A stretch of DNA of 64,000 nucleotides, from assembly GCF_029784155.1 (NCBI RefSeq), contig NC_073692.1, positions 317,468,105 to 317,532,104 on the forward strand, read 5' to 3'. This document shows, piece after piece, positions 1 to 11,993 of the stretch. The position numbers and the translations under genes are program-made. Origin of the DNA: Uranotaenia lowii (Eukaryota; Arthropoda; Insecta; Diptera; Culicidae). Each line of letters begins with the position of its first letter. Positions within the stretch are counted from its first letter, which is position 1. Below the pieces are notes generated by a model that did no database searches, had not been told where the DNA came from, and saw only the letters and a list, made by a program, of their open reading frames with translations.

Positions 1-480
1 GATGTTTTTATGGACCCCACCGTTTTTATTTAACTTAAAAAAAAAATTTATGAAATTTTTGTGGCTGTTTGAAGTAAAAACTACGATTTTTCACGAAAAA
101 ATCCGCCATTTTTCACCTGTAAAATCTCTCCAAAGTAAAAAAAACAAAAAAAGAAAAACGTTGGGGTCTGGTATTTTATATGTAGAAAATATGTTCCAAA
201 TTTGAAAAGAATCGGATAAGTAGTTTTCAAATGACGATGTCCACGGACTTTAAAAATGTGCTTTCGAGAAAAACGCGTTTGAAGTTTCTGCTCTTGCTTT
301 CTTGCAGTATTAGATAGGAGGAGATAAAGGCCTATAACTTCTACAGTTTTGCTTCAATTGACTTGAAAATGTGACACAACATTCTTGAAATGTTTTACAA
401 TAAGAAAATAAAAAAATAAAAAAATCGATTTTTTGAAAGTGTTAGACCCTACCCCCCCCTTAATACGATTGAAAATTTGC
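1..480 (+). mobile_element. Truncated Helitron-like repeat fragment
   Basis: This stretch is about 94% identical by eye to 5399-5862, which is internal to the Helitron-like element at 3033-6753. Both copies run from a GATGTTTTT..GGACCCCA start to a TAGACCCTACCCCCC stretch and diverge after the C-run. The left side is cut by the window edge and the right side joins a reverse transcriptase fragment. The short open frame inside it (position 2 to 205) is Lys/Phe-rich, is disrupted in the second copy, and is not a gene. Confidence 0.6.
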
Positions 481-487
481 GGCCAAT

Positions 488-1255
488 TTGCAATCTAAGC
501 GGATTATCAAAAGTATTTGAAAAAGTTTTATTAAAACAAATCAGCAATAACTTAATCGAAAATAAGCTTATAAGTGATTTCAATCTGGATGCCGTAAAAA
601 CACAGCACAAAAACTGCAATGATAAGCATTTTTGATGACTTAAGCATTGAACTTGATAAGTCTCAATCGGTCATTCTTATTTTATCAGATTCTTCCAAAG
701 CTTTTGATTATATAAGCTGCAGTACTTTAATCAAAAAGCTATCATTTATTTTTGGGTTTTCCATTTCTGCTATTAATTTAATAAGATCATATCTATCTGA
801 TCGATTCCAGTCAGAGTTCAATTACAAACAGTGCTCATCACTCTCACCAATCACATCAGGTGTGCCCCAAGGTTCTAAACTAAGTCCGATATTTTGCACA
901 ATGTATACATATTAATGACTTACCAAATTTTTTAAAACATTGCGAAATTCACATTTTTGCCGATGATGTTCAATTATATTTTGAATGTTCTAATCTTAGC
1001 GAAGAAACAATCATGCTATGCTTGTTCCATAAGAAATGCCCTATTTTTGAACGCGAGAAAAACACAAAGCCTTATATTAAACCGCAGTAATGTATCTTAT
1101 ATTACGCTTTTTATCAATAATACTGCAATCCAATATGTTTAAAAAGCTGTTAGTCTCGGTTTTAAAATTCCGTCAAATTTTAACTGGTTTGCTGATGTTA
1201 TGCAACAATGTGGTAAAATATATTCCTCACTAGCTGCTCCATTAACACACACAGC
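488..1255 (+). pseudogene. Non-LTR retrotransposon reverse transcriptase, frameshifted relic
   Basis: Translated pieces give an RT fingerprint in order: SKVFEKVLLKQI (about 508-543), a KAFDYI block (about 697-714, the catalytic A box), SGVPQGSKLSP (about 858-890) and FADDVQLYF (956-982, the YADD-type catalytic box). The reading frame is lost near 905-915, where the TMYINDLP block is interrupted by an extra base and a stop, and again near 1020-1060. Only about 250 residues of the RT domain remain; endonuclease, ORF1 and 3' end are absent. The blocks resemble Jockey/CR1-group RTs, and the family cannot be set more finely by eye. It abuts the repeat fragment at 480. It is a dead, 5'-truncated copy. 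Confidence 0.8.
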
Positions 1256-1975
1256 ATCATATTTACATTTTTATTTCCTCTGTATCCCAACTGAAGCACA
1301 CTTTTAACCCATTTTTCATCAGTCGCATTCTGTGTCCTTTTTCTCTCTTTGCTCAAACCCTTATCCCTGCTGCGTATTGTGGTCAAAATCATATTCGTAA
1401 ACACCATAAGCAGGATCGCGCGTTCTGGAATCCCGGATGTATGACACCTCGGATACACCATGGCGTTCTGTTATTGCAGCTGATGCCAGTGATGAAAACA
1501 TGGAATCTGATGCACTCTCAGGGTATGAAGTGCAGGTGACTCCAGGGGAAGGCTGAAAGGGGCTAACAAATGATCATCGGTTTTAAACCGCCCTCGAGGC
1601 TTCGAAGGGCAGCACAAAAAAAGCACCTTGAATCCTGAATATCTACTTGTTTTGCATGCCGTTTTTTCGCCGCCGAGGAATCAATTAAAACATTTAATTA
1701 CCCTTTTCTCCGACATTGACGTTTTTTTCCCTCCACTTCCGCTCCCATCCATTCTTTTGGCCGCTGAAAGTTCTGTGGTGTGACGGTGAGTAATTTATGG
1801 GCAACATTACTATGATACATTATGCGGAAAGTTGCGAACTGCGAGAGTGCCTTCGAGGGTTCACAATTTGCCAACAACATGACCAATCGGGAGGCTGTTA
1901 ATCAATGAGCCGGCGGCGGCGGCGGACAAATCGAGTGCATTAATCGGTGCGGTGGCGCTCTGGTTTCAGTTTTAT
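1256..1975. other. GC-richer unique island, no gene recognised
   Basis: This 700-bp stretch has balanced composition and no relatives elsewhere in the window. It contains a short GGC run (about 1911-1925) next to two ATTAATC/TTAATCA motifs. No open frame has recognisable similarity. It may be surviving host sequence, perhaps regulatory, between transposon insertions. Confidence 0.35.
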
Positions 1976-2811
1976 ATGTTTTAATATCTTTTTTGTTAGG
2001 TATGTTATCAATTCTCTTTTAAAAATCCAGTTTAATCCCTGTGTGTGTCGCAACAGAAAAAATAAAAACGAATAATAAAAAATTCTTATTTTCTCAATTC
2101 ACTGTCTTCTTTCCTGGTAAGGTACATAATTTTCTTGTACTAAATTAAAAGCAAAAAGTTTGTAAATGTTTTCTTGTAATAGTGATTATATTCCCTAAAA
2201 AAAATTCCTTTTTAAACTGTCTAGTTATGTTTAAAAAATGCGAGTTTTCTTATTTCAATTCCTTTTTTTTTTTGTTTCAAAATTTCCCATTTCTCAAGAG
2301 CAGAAGATAAATGAAGATTTTATTTACGAAACATTCGATCTTAATCAAAGTTGAATAAAAAAAAATAAAAAAAGCAGTGATGCTCACTCAAAAAGGAACA
2401 CGGAAAAAGTCGCGGACGGACCCTGCTCACGTTAAAAAAAATGTTTTTTTTTTAACTTGGATAACACAAATAAATTTCGAACAAAATTGATGTTCGCAGT
2501 GTTGCAAACCTTCATGTATTATGGGCCTTTTTGGATTCAATCTACTGAATTTTTTGGGAATGAATGAATTTATATCATCACCTTTATTTAAAAGCTTACA
2601 ATCACATTATTTGTAAGCTGTTGTTATTAATAAAGTATTAATTTTAAGATTATAGTTTGTTTTGTTTGTAGCTGAAAATGAAATATCGTGAAGTCACAAC
2701 GGTTTGCAAAACTGTGATTCGAAAAAATGGCGCCTTGTGACGTCACGAAACAAAATCGCTGTAAAATAAATTGAAATCAAAATTTTAAAAATCCAAAACA
2801 GCGATTTGTCC
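1976..2811. other. AT-rich DNA, nothing recognised
   Basis: Poly-A/T runs and decayed repeat-like sequence. No coding signal and no clear terminal repeats were found. Confidence 0.4.
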
Positions 2812-2868
2812 AAAAACCGTTAAGCCGAATATTCGGCTCTTCGAATGTGCTAAGCATTCGGCCAAATA
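2812..2868 (+). mobile_element. Fragment of the CCGAATATTCGG hAT-type MITE
   Basis: A short segment with the palindrome GCCGAATATTCGGC followed by an ATTCGGCC block. It matches the left subterminal region of the complete hAT-type MITE at 51557-52470 (about 51600-51660). No TSD can be assigned, so it is a truncated copy. Confidence 0.5.
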
Positions 2869-3189
2869 TAATTTTAGTTTAACCCTTCATTTCATGATAT
2901 TTTTTTTATTTTGCCTTAAAAATCATTTTAAACAGTTGAAAATGATGTGTTCATCAAGAAAAATAAAGTACGATTTTTCACTTTTTTTATACATCTTTTG
3001 TTTCAAACTTGTTGCTTTATGAAACGGGTTAATTTATATATATAAAGGGTGATCGGTCAAAATTTAGTCAAGGGAAAACGCGTGTAAATCGGGGAAATCG
3101 TTTATTTAAAAAATCAAATTAAATTTCCTTTTCAAGTTTAATTTGTATAAAATTCAGAAAAAAAAATTCAGTTAGGCTTCCGCTTTTCC

Positions 3190-4637
3190 AAATCCGAATT
3201 GCCGGGCCTTACGCTTCACCCTTGCCATCAGATTTTGTACAGCCACCTTGTCCACCTGCTTCGCCGCAGAAAGTCAGTTTGCCTTGAACTGCAGCTCGTC
3301 TTTAGCAGTTTTTTTGGTCTTCTTTAGGTTCCGCTTGACAATAGCCCAGTATTTCTCAATTGGGCGGAGCTCTGAGGTGTTGGGATGGGTCTTGTCCTTG
3401 GGAACCACCTGCACGTTGTTGGCGGCGTACCACTCCATGACCTTTTTACCGTAATGGCAAGATGCTAAATCCGGCCAAAACAGTACGGAACAACCGTGTT
3501 TCTTCAGGAAAGGCAGCAGACGTTTATTCAAACACTCTTTCACGTAAATTTCTTGGTTGACAGTCCCGGAAGCTATGAAAATGCTGCTTTTCAAGCCACA
3601 GGTACAGATGGCTTGCCATACCAGATATTTCTTCGCGAACTTTGACAGTTTCAGGTGCTAGAAAATATCTGCTACCTTTCCCCTTCCTATTGCCGTATAA
3701 AACTCCTGTCCCGGAAGCTGCTTGTAGTCGGCTTTGACGTAGGTTTCGTCGTTCATTACCACGCAGTCAAACCTCGTCAGCATCGCCGTGTACAGCCTCC
3801 GGGATCGCGCTTTGGCCGTCGTATTTTGTTTATCATCGCGATTTGGAGTCACTACCTTCTTGTAAGTCGATAGTCCGACTCGATGCACGGTTGTAGACGA
3901 TACACCCAGCTTATTTGCGGCATCTCGGAGAGAGAGGTTAGGGTTTCGCTTGAAACTACACTGGATTCTTTTTTTAAATGATCTTATTTTACACGGTTTT
4001 ATTTATTTTCAACGATTTTTTTAAACGATTTTCTCGAAATAAGACGATTTCCGAACATGTCAAAAACAGGTCCTAGACATTCCTGCTTTTTGCTAAACCA
4101 CTATTGGGTGGTAAATTGATTCGGACGTTGCTTCCCGACAGAAACATGGGCCGGAATGACCACTTAGATACTCTGCGGAAGTTCAGGAACAACCGTGGCT
4201 TAAAACAGATCAATCCAAAACAAATCTTTGAGCTTCCCGAATTCACTCAAATTACCTCAGAGTGGTCTACCTGGTTGGAAATGATCGATTTACGGTCCAA
4301 GTTGGCCACTTTACTCGAAATAAGCGATGAATTTTGCCCGTTTGTTTCGAACTTTTTTTAAATGATTTCTTTTTTTGCACGAACACAACAATCGTTTAAA
4401 AAAAGAATCCAGTGTACCGGCAACTCTCTTTGTCGTCTCAGCGGCTTCCGGTTTTTGATTTCCCACCGATCCTTACTTCCTGGCTGTCGAAAAACGTTCC
4501 CCAAACACATTAATTACAATTGTAACGGTTGATTTGGCAACTTTTAGCGATTTTGCCAGCTTTGCGTGCGAGTAGCTCGGATTTTCGCGATGCGCGAGCA
4601 AAATTTTGATACGCTGCTCTTCTTCCTTGGACGGCAT
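3190..4637 (-). pseudogene. DD37E mariner transposase, degraded
   Basis: Cut-and-paste transposase remnant of the IS630-Tc1-mariner superfamily. The start at 4637 opens with MPSKEEEQRIKILLAHRE, the first helix-turn-helix (to about 4473). After the nested MITE, a second helix-turn-helix (NPNLSLRDAANKLGVS, about 3950-3890) leads to the first catalytic Asp in MNDETY (3744 region). The second Asp is in FWPDLASCHY and the Glu is in ELRPIEKYW. There are 37 residues between the last two, which is the D37E signature. It is broken by a stop after STARK (about 4470), a frame break near 3657, a TGA in place of a Trp codon at 3271-3273, and the 456-bp insertion. It is non-functional. Confidence 0.8.
3959..4414. 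mobile_element. 456-bp TA-flanked MITE nested in mariner
   Basis: Perfect 20-bp terminal inverted repeats, CACTGGATTCTTTTTTTAAA at each end, with TA duplications at 3957-3958 and 4415-4416. It splits the transposase between its two helix-turn-helix regions. An 85-codon open frame inside (4104-4361) has no recognised similarity and may be a scrap of a parent element. The TA target and short terminal repeats suggest a Tc1/mariner-mobilised MITE. Confidence 0.8.
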
Positions 4638-6753
4638 TTTGACAACTGAAGATTGAATTCCAAAATCAAAATAGGAGCAACATTCTACACACACACACAC
4701 ACCTTCAAAATGAGGGGTGTTCAGGTTTCTTAAATGCAAAATTGAAAGAAATACGTCAAGTTGATTTTGACCAAATTTTTACAGTATCAGCCTTTAAAAA
4801 GCAATTTCTGTATGTTTGTTTGTTTGTCCTGTATAGACTCAGTCGTCTTGAGAGCTAAAGAGCTGAAATTTGGCATGGGTGCTCATTAGGACCAGGAATG
4901 ATGAAAAATGTTTTTAGATTTTCGGATGACCTCTTCTGAATGGGGTCGTCCATACAAGACAAATATTGTTTTCGCTATTTTGACGCCATTTTTCGTCGGG
5001 TTGTGATGAAAATTTGCACATGAGGGTTTTGAGAGAAGGGCAATTGATTTCAGGTATTGAATTTTGGATCAGGGGTCGAGAAAAGAGGTCGTCTATCCAT
5101 CAACTTTTTCATATTTTTGTGATATTAAGGGGTGGGTAGGGTCTAACGGGTATAAAAAAACACCATTTTCACGATTTTTTTCTAGAGCTATCGTTCAAAC
5201 AAATGTATTCAAATTTTTTGCATTTTACAAAGCATTGTTAAAAGAACATTTAGTAATTTTTTCTTAGAAAAATATTGAAAAATGAGCCGGTGACGGAGCA
5301 CTTTCGAGGATGCCTTTTAGAAAACGGGATTTGCGGTGGACACTGTTTCTCAGCACAGAATCATCTGAAGTCAAAAATCAGAGCAAAATATTTTTAATAG
5401 ATGTTTTTCTGGACCCCAACGTTTTTATTCAACTTAAAATTTTTTTATGAAATTTTTGTGACTGTTTGAAGTAAAAACTACGATTTTTCACGAAAAAATC
5501 CGCCATTTCCACCTGTAAAATCTCCCCAAAGTAGAAAAAACAAAAAAGAAAAACGTTGGGGTCTGGTATTCTATATGTAGAAAATATGTTCCAAATTTGA
5601 AAAGAATCGGATAAAACGTTTTCAAATGACGATGTCCACGGACTTTAAAAATGTGCTTTCGAGAAAAACGCGTTTTAAGTTTCTGCTCTTGCTTTCTTGC
5701 AGTATTAGATAGGAGGTGATAAAGGCCTATAATTTCTACAGTTTTGCTTCAATTGACTTGAAAATTTGACACAACATTCTTGAAATGTTTTACAATAAGA
5801 AAATAAAAAAAATAAAAAATCGATTTTTTGAAAGTGTTAGACCCTACCCCCCCCCCCCCTTTACGTTCATCGGATTGAGATTAAAATTTGGGCTCAGATA
5901 TATTTTAGACGGGCAATCGATTACCGGTATAAAATTTTGTGTAAAGGTCCAGCAAATGGGGTCGTCCATATTAACTGTCCCTTTTTTGCGATATTGACGT
6001 TATTATACATTGAATTCAGATGAAAATTGGTACACGAGAGTTTTGAATGACGTGCAATCGATTTCAGGTATCAAATTCAGTTAAAGGGGCCGGCAAAAGG
6101 GTTCGTCCATATTAACTTTTCAATATTTTCGTGATATTGAAGTTATTGTACATCGGATTAAGATGGAAATTTGCACATAGGAGTTACTATGGACGTACAA
6201 CTGATTCCAATTTTGGGTCAGGATCGTCCATATTATCTTTTCCCTTTTTTGCGATATTGACATTACTATGCAATGGATAGGTTTGAAAATTTGTACAAGG
6301 GAGTTTTGAAGGAAGGGCAATCGGTTTCAGATATCGAGGTGACATTTTTTGAAAATGATTCTGTTTTTATGCAACGATCGAGTTGAAATTTATACACGGG
6401 GGTTGGGAGAGTCAATTTATTTCTGATTTTAATATTTGTATCAAACGACAAAAAGGGGGTTTTATAATTTGACTGTCAAATTTGTATTTGCAGTATCGCA
6501 ACGAGACGAAAATTCATATATGGGGGTTTTCCTTACGGTCAATTGATTAAATTTGAAATTCTGATTTCAAATTCAGTAGCATACGACAGAAAAAGTGATC
6601 GTACATATTACGTGTTCCACATTTTTTCAATAATTGCTTAACAATGCATTCGGAAATGCACCTGGAAAATGCTTGGCAATTGACATTCACTCAAACTGTA
6701 CATAACATATTCTCAGTTGAAAACGAAACGGAGTTCGTATGGGATCAGCTAGT

Positions 6754-9038
6754 TTTATATAATAACAAACTTGTCAATTTCTTCAACTGATGTTGGATAG
6801 TTTATAAAGTTTCCAAGAGTAATGTTTAAAAAGCTACAAAATAATCAAAAACTTATGTTCCAGTGATTCAACCTAAATGTGTCCGATTATCTTTCACTAT
6901 TTGATTTTTAGTTTAAAGTTAGATCACCGTTTATTCCAAATTTTCCATAAATCCAAAAAAGAATTTGAGAAATTCAAATCCGATCGGGATGATATTTTTA
7001 AAACATTTCGAATTTACCCGGGTTAATTTAGGTTATTTCTTCTATCAAAAATAAAGTCAAATTTCTCAAAAATTTAGGAATTTGCGTTTACAAATGATAT
7101 TTTGAATAAATTTCAAAATAAACTTCCATTTTTGTTTAATCCCTAGATATGACTTGAACACGCATCTGCAGCAGCTTTAATTCGATGGAAACTTTAAATT
7201 TCTAGTAATTTTCTTTATTTTGCTTTTTTTTTTGAAAACAATGCTTAGATTCTGATCAGGTTTGTTCTTCATTTTTAGAAATTTTTACAAAAATTTCCAT
7301 TCAAAAATCACCAGAAATGAACTAAAAGTTCAAAAACTTAATTTTTTGATTTTTTTTAAATTATTTTTTGATTCTTGCATTACATTTCATGTGAGCAAAA
7401 ACTAAACCAAATTTGTACCCCAGAAATGATATTCGATGTCATACAAAAAACTAAAAAAAAATTATGTTTTTGATTGCTAATTTCAAAGCCGTTAAACCGT
7501 AGAATGGAAATAAAAATTGGCAATTAACTGCTCTGCAAAGCCAATGAGTTTGTTGAGTAAAATAACTTTCGCAATAACAAGTCATGAAATTATTGAAAGC
7601 TTGAGCAAGCAAAGCCTGCAATTTTACAATTTTTTTCAATGGATTCCGATTTTTTTTAAATGGCTATAACTTTTTTAATAAAAAACTTGACTTCTTCTTA
7701 TATTGGCAAAAAATGAAGATGAAGAATAGGTCAAATCAATATATAAATAAAGATAAAGTTCATTTCAAGCTTATTTGAATTTGCTGAATGATTTCATAAA
7801 CAAAATTTTTTTCTTCTATACAGATTTCCATAAAAAATAATAAACAAGTTCAATGATTACAAACAACTGAAACAAACTTGGATTGTCTTTTAATATGCTT
7901 TTTTGCTTAAAAAGTAGATATTTACATTTAACTATTGATTTAAGTTATTTCTGTATTCTTATTCACTGTTTTCCTCTCAGATTTTCAGATTTTGTGCTTT
8001 TAATGGTGATTTTCAAAAAATCAATCTTATTCAAAGACTCTTCATATTTCCATAAAAATATTTTTTCTTTCTTCAAATATTTAAATTGAAGTTTTGAGAT
8101 TATTAAACTAGTTGAAAAAAAACATCAATGTATTAAAAAGTCTGGCAACTTGCAATGCCTGAAAAATGTCAAAGTCCCTTAAACTGCTTTGCTATTGAAT
8201 CGAGTTTTTTGAAAAGCGTACAAAATTGTACGGCTTGTGTCTCATTTAAAAACTTGAGATTTTTGAAACTTTTATACAAACCATCTCTGACCCAAAAAAC
8301 CCTCGGTTACCAAATTTCACTTTATTCCGACCGACCGTTTATACGTGATGCGTGATACGTTACAAAGAAAACGCCTCCATGTTTATATATAAGATTGAGG
8401 AAATCTTTATCCCGACCATTCACTGAACATTTAATGCAAAGAATCTAAAGATTGTTCTAAAAAAAACCCCTGTTTCTCAAGCTTCGAGACGACAAATCTT
8501 AAGGCATTGTATTTCATGTCAACAGCGAACCCCTTGCTTTTGATAATAATCTTGCCAAAATATTGTACAGTAGGAAAACTTCGACCCCAAATCCCAAAAA
8601 ACTCCAAGTCGAAGGTTGGAAGACCCGATATATTACTTATCATGGGCAATTTTTTCCAGAAATTCAAATCTACCGTCGAGCTAGACCGGAGCCATTTGAG
8701 TTAAGCTTTATTTGGCTATTATTATTTAGAAAAATAAATAGTCATAATTTCGTTAAACATAATTTGATCAAAACAGTTTTTCAGCCGGAACATTCTTCGG
8801 AAGGATTTCAATGTGAAATGATTTTTTCTTGAGGATTGATGAAATGCTACAGAGGTTACATTCATTAAAATAATCCCACTTTCATGAAAAAGATATTCAA
8901 AATAATTTACTTTTTGGAAAGATATGCTCAATAAATCAGGCGAACGATTGGTAACTTTGGGCGTGGTTGAGTCCAATTTTAGGCTTTATATTGACATTCA
9001 TTATGTTAAAATCGATCGGCGAATCGATCGATTATTTT
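6754..9038. other. AT-rich repeat-derived DNA, nothing recognised
   Basis: Very AT-rich with many homopolymer runs. 8280-8400 looks like a decayed retroelement 3' end (ACCGACCGTTTATACGTG followed by TATATATAAG), but this is not supported further. Short open frames (for example 8431-8667 minus) show no domain. Confidence 0.35.
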
Positions 9039-9046
9039 ATAAAATC

Positions 9047-11087
9047 CAGTGATTGAAATCCTCAACCATTTTCTCATCAGAGGCATTCAAAATACACACT
9101 TTGAGGCCTCGTATAGTAATACAGGAGACGATACATATACATTTATTCAAACCTCCCACCATGAGGAGGATCTGCTCCGAGAGACACTATCCGTTCGCTG
9201 CTCAGAACGAACTCTCTCAACGTTCGGTCGCTACATGATGCATGAAGAAGACGAGGCACACATACTCATTTACGTTATTGAATTTGATGGACTCAAGCAG
9301 AGATGCCAATATGCCTGATTTTTCAGGGATTGCCTGATTTTTCAAGGCTCTGCCTGACAACCTGAAAAGCCATTGAATTTCCCTGATTTTTCCAAAAATG
9401 CCTGATTATGGCTGATTTTTGCGAATGTGATGAAAAATGGGTAGTAAGGAACTAAATTAGGTACCATTGCTGAAGTTAAAAAGCGAAAATGTGGCTGAAT
9501 GAAACCAATCGAAAGATTCCCATTAATTCATATCTTAAAAAGGGAATGAAAAGGAATCTTTCGGCTTTGATTCAGTAGAATTATGCAACCAAGTAGGCCT
9601 ACAACACAGTAAAAATGTAGAGTGATGACCAAAAAAAAAAAAAAAGGTCATCACTTTTAGAGGAATTTCCGTTACTTCCCGAATAGGATTGTACCATGAA
9701 AAAACAATGAATTCCATGTTCACAAACCATATATTGTATGGTTTACACAATGAATATTATCGTCCAAGATACCGTGAATGCCCATTCGAATTCATAGTTT
9801 TTGACCATACATTTCATCGTTTTGACGAAAATAACCATAAAAAAGGGGTATTGTTATGCAGCGTGACCATGAAAAAAATGGCGATTTTCCATACATTGAG
9901 AAGCCGAAAAATATAAAGTTCATGGTTTTAACAGCTTCCAATTTTTCATGGTAAAACCATGAAAATCCATGATTTTCATTGTTAAACCGCTGTAATAAAA
10001 ATATTTGCTCCATGGTGGGGTTTTTGTATTTATTTCTTGTTTTGTCATCATTTTCAGTTTTAACGAAATTAAAACGGTTCAATTCGTTTAAATTTATTTA
10101 TTCAAAAAAAAAATTTAACACTTTACTCACACTAATTGATTTGGACTAATTCGCTGGACCCGTCTCTCACAATCCGGCTTTCCGTAGTCGCTCCAGGCAC
10201 CCACTCACTCGCAGTGTGTGATGGTTTTTTACTAGAAATGATAAAAATAAACGAATCAACATTTGCCTCTTGGTAATTTCGATTTTTACTCACCATTGGG
10301 TCCACTTCAGAACACTTCGAATGAATTTCTCGAAAAACTACCGACCAACCTCGACCGACAAATGTGTAGAGGAAAAAAAACAGTACCGCAGACGTCAAAT
10401 AATCCATACACGAAAAACTTGGAATGTTTGAATTTCTTAAATTATTCCCGCTCGGATGTACTTTTAACCATGAAGTACATGGTCACAATTAATTTCATTG
10501 GATAATGAATGTGATACCATGGTTCTGTTCTATTCGGGTTATGTAGCCTAATTTTGCCTGATTTTTATTTCACCAGTTCCCTGATTATTGAAAATATATG
10601 TTGGCAACCCTGGACTCAAGTCGATAGCTGTTGTTGAGGAGAACATCTTCAACCTCGCCGCAAAGGTTGAGGCAACAACGACAACAACCGAACTTTTTGC
10701 ATTGCATAGGCCCGCAACGTATGGAGCAGGGAGAGGGGAGGAAAAGAAACGAAAAAACTAGCTGCCTGCGTGCGGTTGCTGTGCAATAATAGCAATAGCA
10801 GAAAAACCTCGGGTATTCGATCCAGGCACAAACGAGGAGACTCGGGTTTGCTCTGCCTTTTGAATTCGGTTCTCTCGAGAATGTAACAGGAGATGAGTGA
10901 GAACCATTCGTTTGGTTTTTTGGATTCGCTGCCTCGAATGTATATTGCTTCGTGAAGGCGGGCCATGTGAGAGTGTATGCATCATCGGTTTTGTCGTTTT
11001 CGCTGCCTCAAAGCAACCTTTGCTTCCGAGTAAAGCGTTGAGCGAGAGATGGTTGATCAATTCATGCTCAGCAAAATTCAATCACTG
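9047..11087. mobile_element. hAT-type non-autonomous element (outer)
   Basis: Terminal inverted repeats CAGTGATTGAA at the left and TTCAATCACTG at the right, flanked by an 8-bp duplication ATAAAATC at 9039-9046 and 11088-11095. The CAG start and 8-bp TSD fit the hAT superfamily. Without the nested element it is about 720 bp. It is GC-richer than its surroundings and carries small hairpins such as CCTCAACCTTTGC-type inverted repeats, with no transposase. A G-rich tract lies just outside its right end. Confidence 0.75.
9298..10612. mobile_element. hAT-type non-autonomous element (nested)
   Basis: The ends are CAGAGATGCCAATATG at the left and, on the reverse strand, CAGGGTTGCCAACATAT at the right. 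An 8-bp duplication GACTCAAG flanks it at 9290-9297 and 10613-10620. Subterminal regions repeat the word GCCTGATTTTT at both ends (9311-9420 and 10555-10570). The interior has near-palindromic ATGGTTTT/AAAACCATG pairs (about 9690-9970). No transposase remains. It was inserted after the outer hAT element. Confidence 0.8.
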
Positions 11088-11118
11088 ATAAAATCACATA
11101 TTCTTTATAAAGATAAAG

Positions 11119-11147
11119 GGGGGGAGGGGGAGGGGGGGGGGGGGGGG
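11119..11147 (+). repeat. Poly-G tract
   Basis: A G-run with two A interruptions, ending in 17 consecutive G. It has potential to form a G-quadruplex, or it may be an assembly-sensitive homopolymer. Confidence 0.8.
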
Positions 11148-11194
11148 TATTGATCGCGTTCTTATATCCTTGCACCTGTAAATAAGCACTTTAA

Positions 11195-11432
11195 AAGCAA
11201 GTTCTAAATACTTTTTAGTTCATTATTTGGAATTTCAATGACACAAAATTTAATGTGGGAAGGACATTTAAAGAAAAGGCTCAATACTGGGTAAATAAGG
11301 ACAAACACAACATCACTCAGATGGCTAAATTCAGCGACTGATTTGAGTTTCTGAGAAAATTTCACTTGTGATAAATGCTGTTCCAGGCTCTCAAACCATC
11401 GGCTTCGTTTTCGATTTTGGGTCCGAATTTTT
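11195..11432 (+). repeat. 238-bp direct repeat, left copy
   Basis: It begins AAGCAAGTTCTAAATACTTT and ends GGGTCCGAATTTTT. It is about 98% identical to 11994-12236, with a few indels. It directly borders the retroposed chimera at 11433-11993, so it is either an exceptionally long target duplication or a segmental duplication. Confidence 0.8.
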
Positions 11433-11993
11433 TTAAATTTGATTTAAAAATCGATTTCGTCTCAGTTCAGAATTTGATGCATTGGGGTAACATTGATCAG
11501 TCTCAATTTTGACGGTTTCAACGAGTTTTCTTGATCATAAAGAACACAAAACACCTTCATAATATTTCAAAATGCTAGTTTATCAATTTTACCTTGTTTT
11601 TTAACTTTTTTTTAACATAGCATAGCATAGCATAGGGTGACTACTCACATCTTGCATTGGCTGATACACGTGGTACAACTATTGATCAAGGCCAACACAA
11701 GATGCCAAAACAAGTATCTGGATTCAATACTCGTTTCAACTGCTGGTATTGAGTATTAGTGTGGTACCACAATGCACACCGTGGCAAGTCAATGTAATCA
11801 TAGAAGGGATGGTCTGAAACAGCTAAATAAACTTTTCAGGTGCAGAGAACTCATACGACCCTACATACAGTGGATGCTGATTTCAGACAGGAGTGGGGAA
11901 GGTTTTTCATGGTTACGGGAAATCCTACTTGGCAAATAGGATTGATGAAAAATTATGATATGATTTACAAATAAATACAAAAATAAACATATG
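11433..11993 (+). mobile_element. Retroposed MITE-LINE chimera, copy 1
   Basis: About 180 bp of the palindromic GGGGTAACATTGATC-type repeat is followed by about 380 bp that starts CATAGCATAGCATAGG (from about 11616) and ends in an A-rich tail, ACAAATAAATACAAAAATAA. It is about 97% identical to 15363-15930, including the junction of the two parts. The tail and lack of terminal repeats suggest a LINE or SINE 3' segment. No coding sequence is recognisable. Confidence 0.65.

Larger units (their letters stand above)
3045..4794 (-). mobile_element. ITmD37E-type mariner element
   Basis: Imperfect terminal inverted repeats of about 26 bp start AAGGGTGATCGGTCAAAATT at the left and AAGGCTGATACTGTAAAAAT at the right (reverse strand). 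TA dinucleotides flank it at 3043-3044 and 4795-4796. Without the nested 456-bp insert the element is about 1.29 kb, normal for this group. It sits in the 5' terminal TATATATA tract of a Helitron-like element. Transposase remnants lie on the minus strand. Confidence 0.8.
3033..6753 (+). mobile_element. Helitron-like non-autonomous element, interrupted
   Basis: If the mariner at 3045-4794 is removed, TATATATATA from the left joins AAAAGCAATTTCTGTATG from the right, matching the 5' end of the elements at 60135 and 61930. The right end reads GGGATCAGCTAG before a T, a CTAG terminus as expected of Helitrons, and no TSD is seen. The interior carries the 1-480 repeat (5399-5862) and loosely tandem units containing a GATATTGA..TTATT core (about 5989, 6131 and 6251). 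No Rep/helicase coding sequence is present, so it is non-autonomous. The 5' terminal TC is not preserved. Confidence 0.6.

Noticed and set aside
9049..9318. Open frame in the outer hAT-type element that stays open across the nested insertion when the halves are joined
   Set aside because: It has no ATG at the start (GTG inside the terminal repeat), no known domain, and lies in a non-autonomous element. Continuity over 50 codons can be chance.
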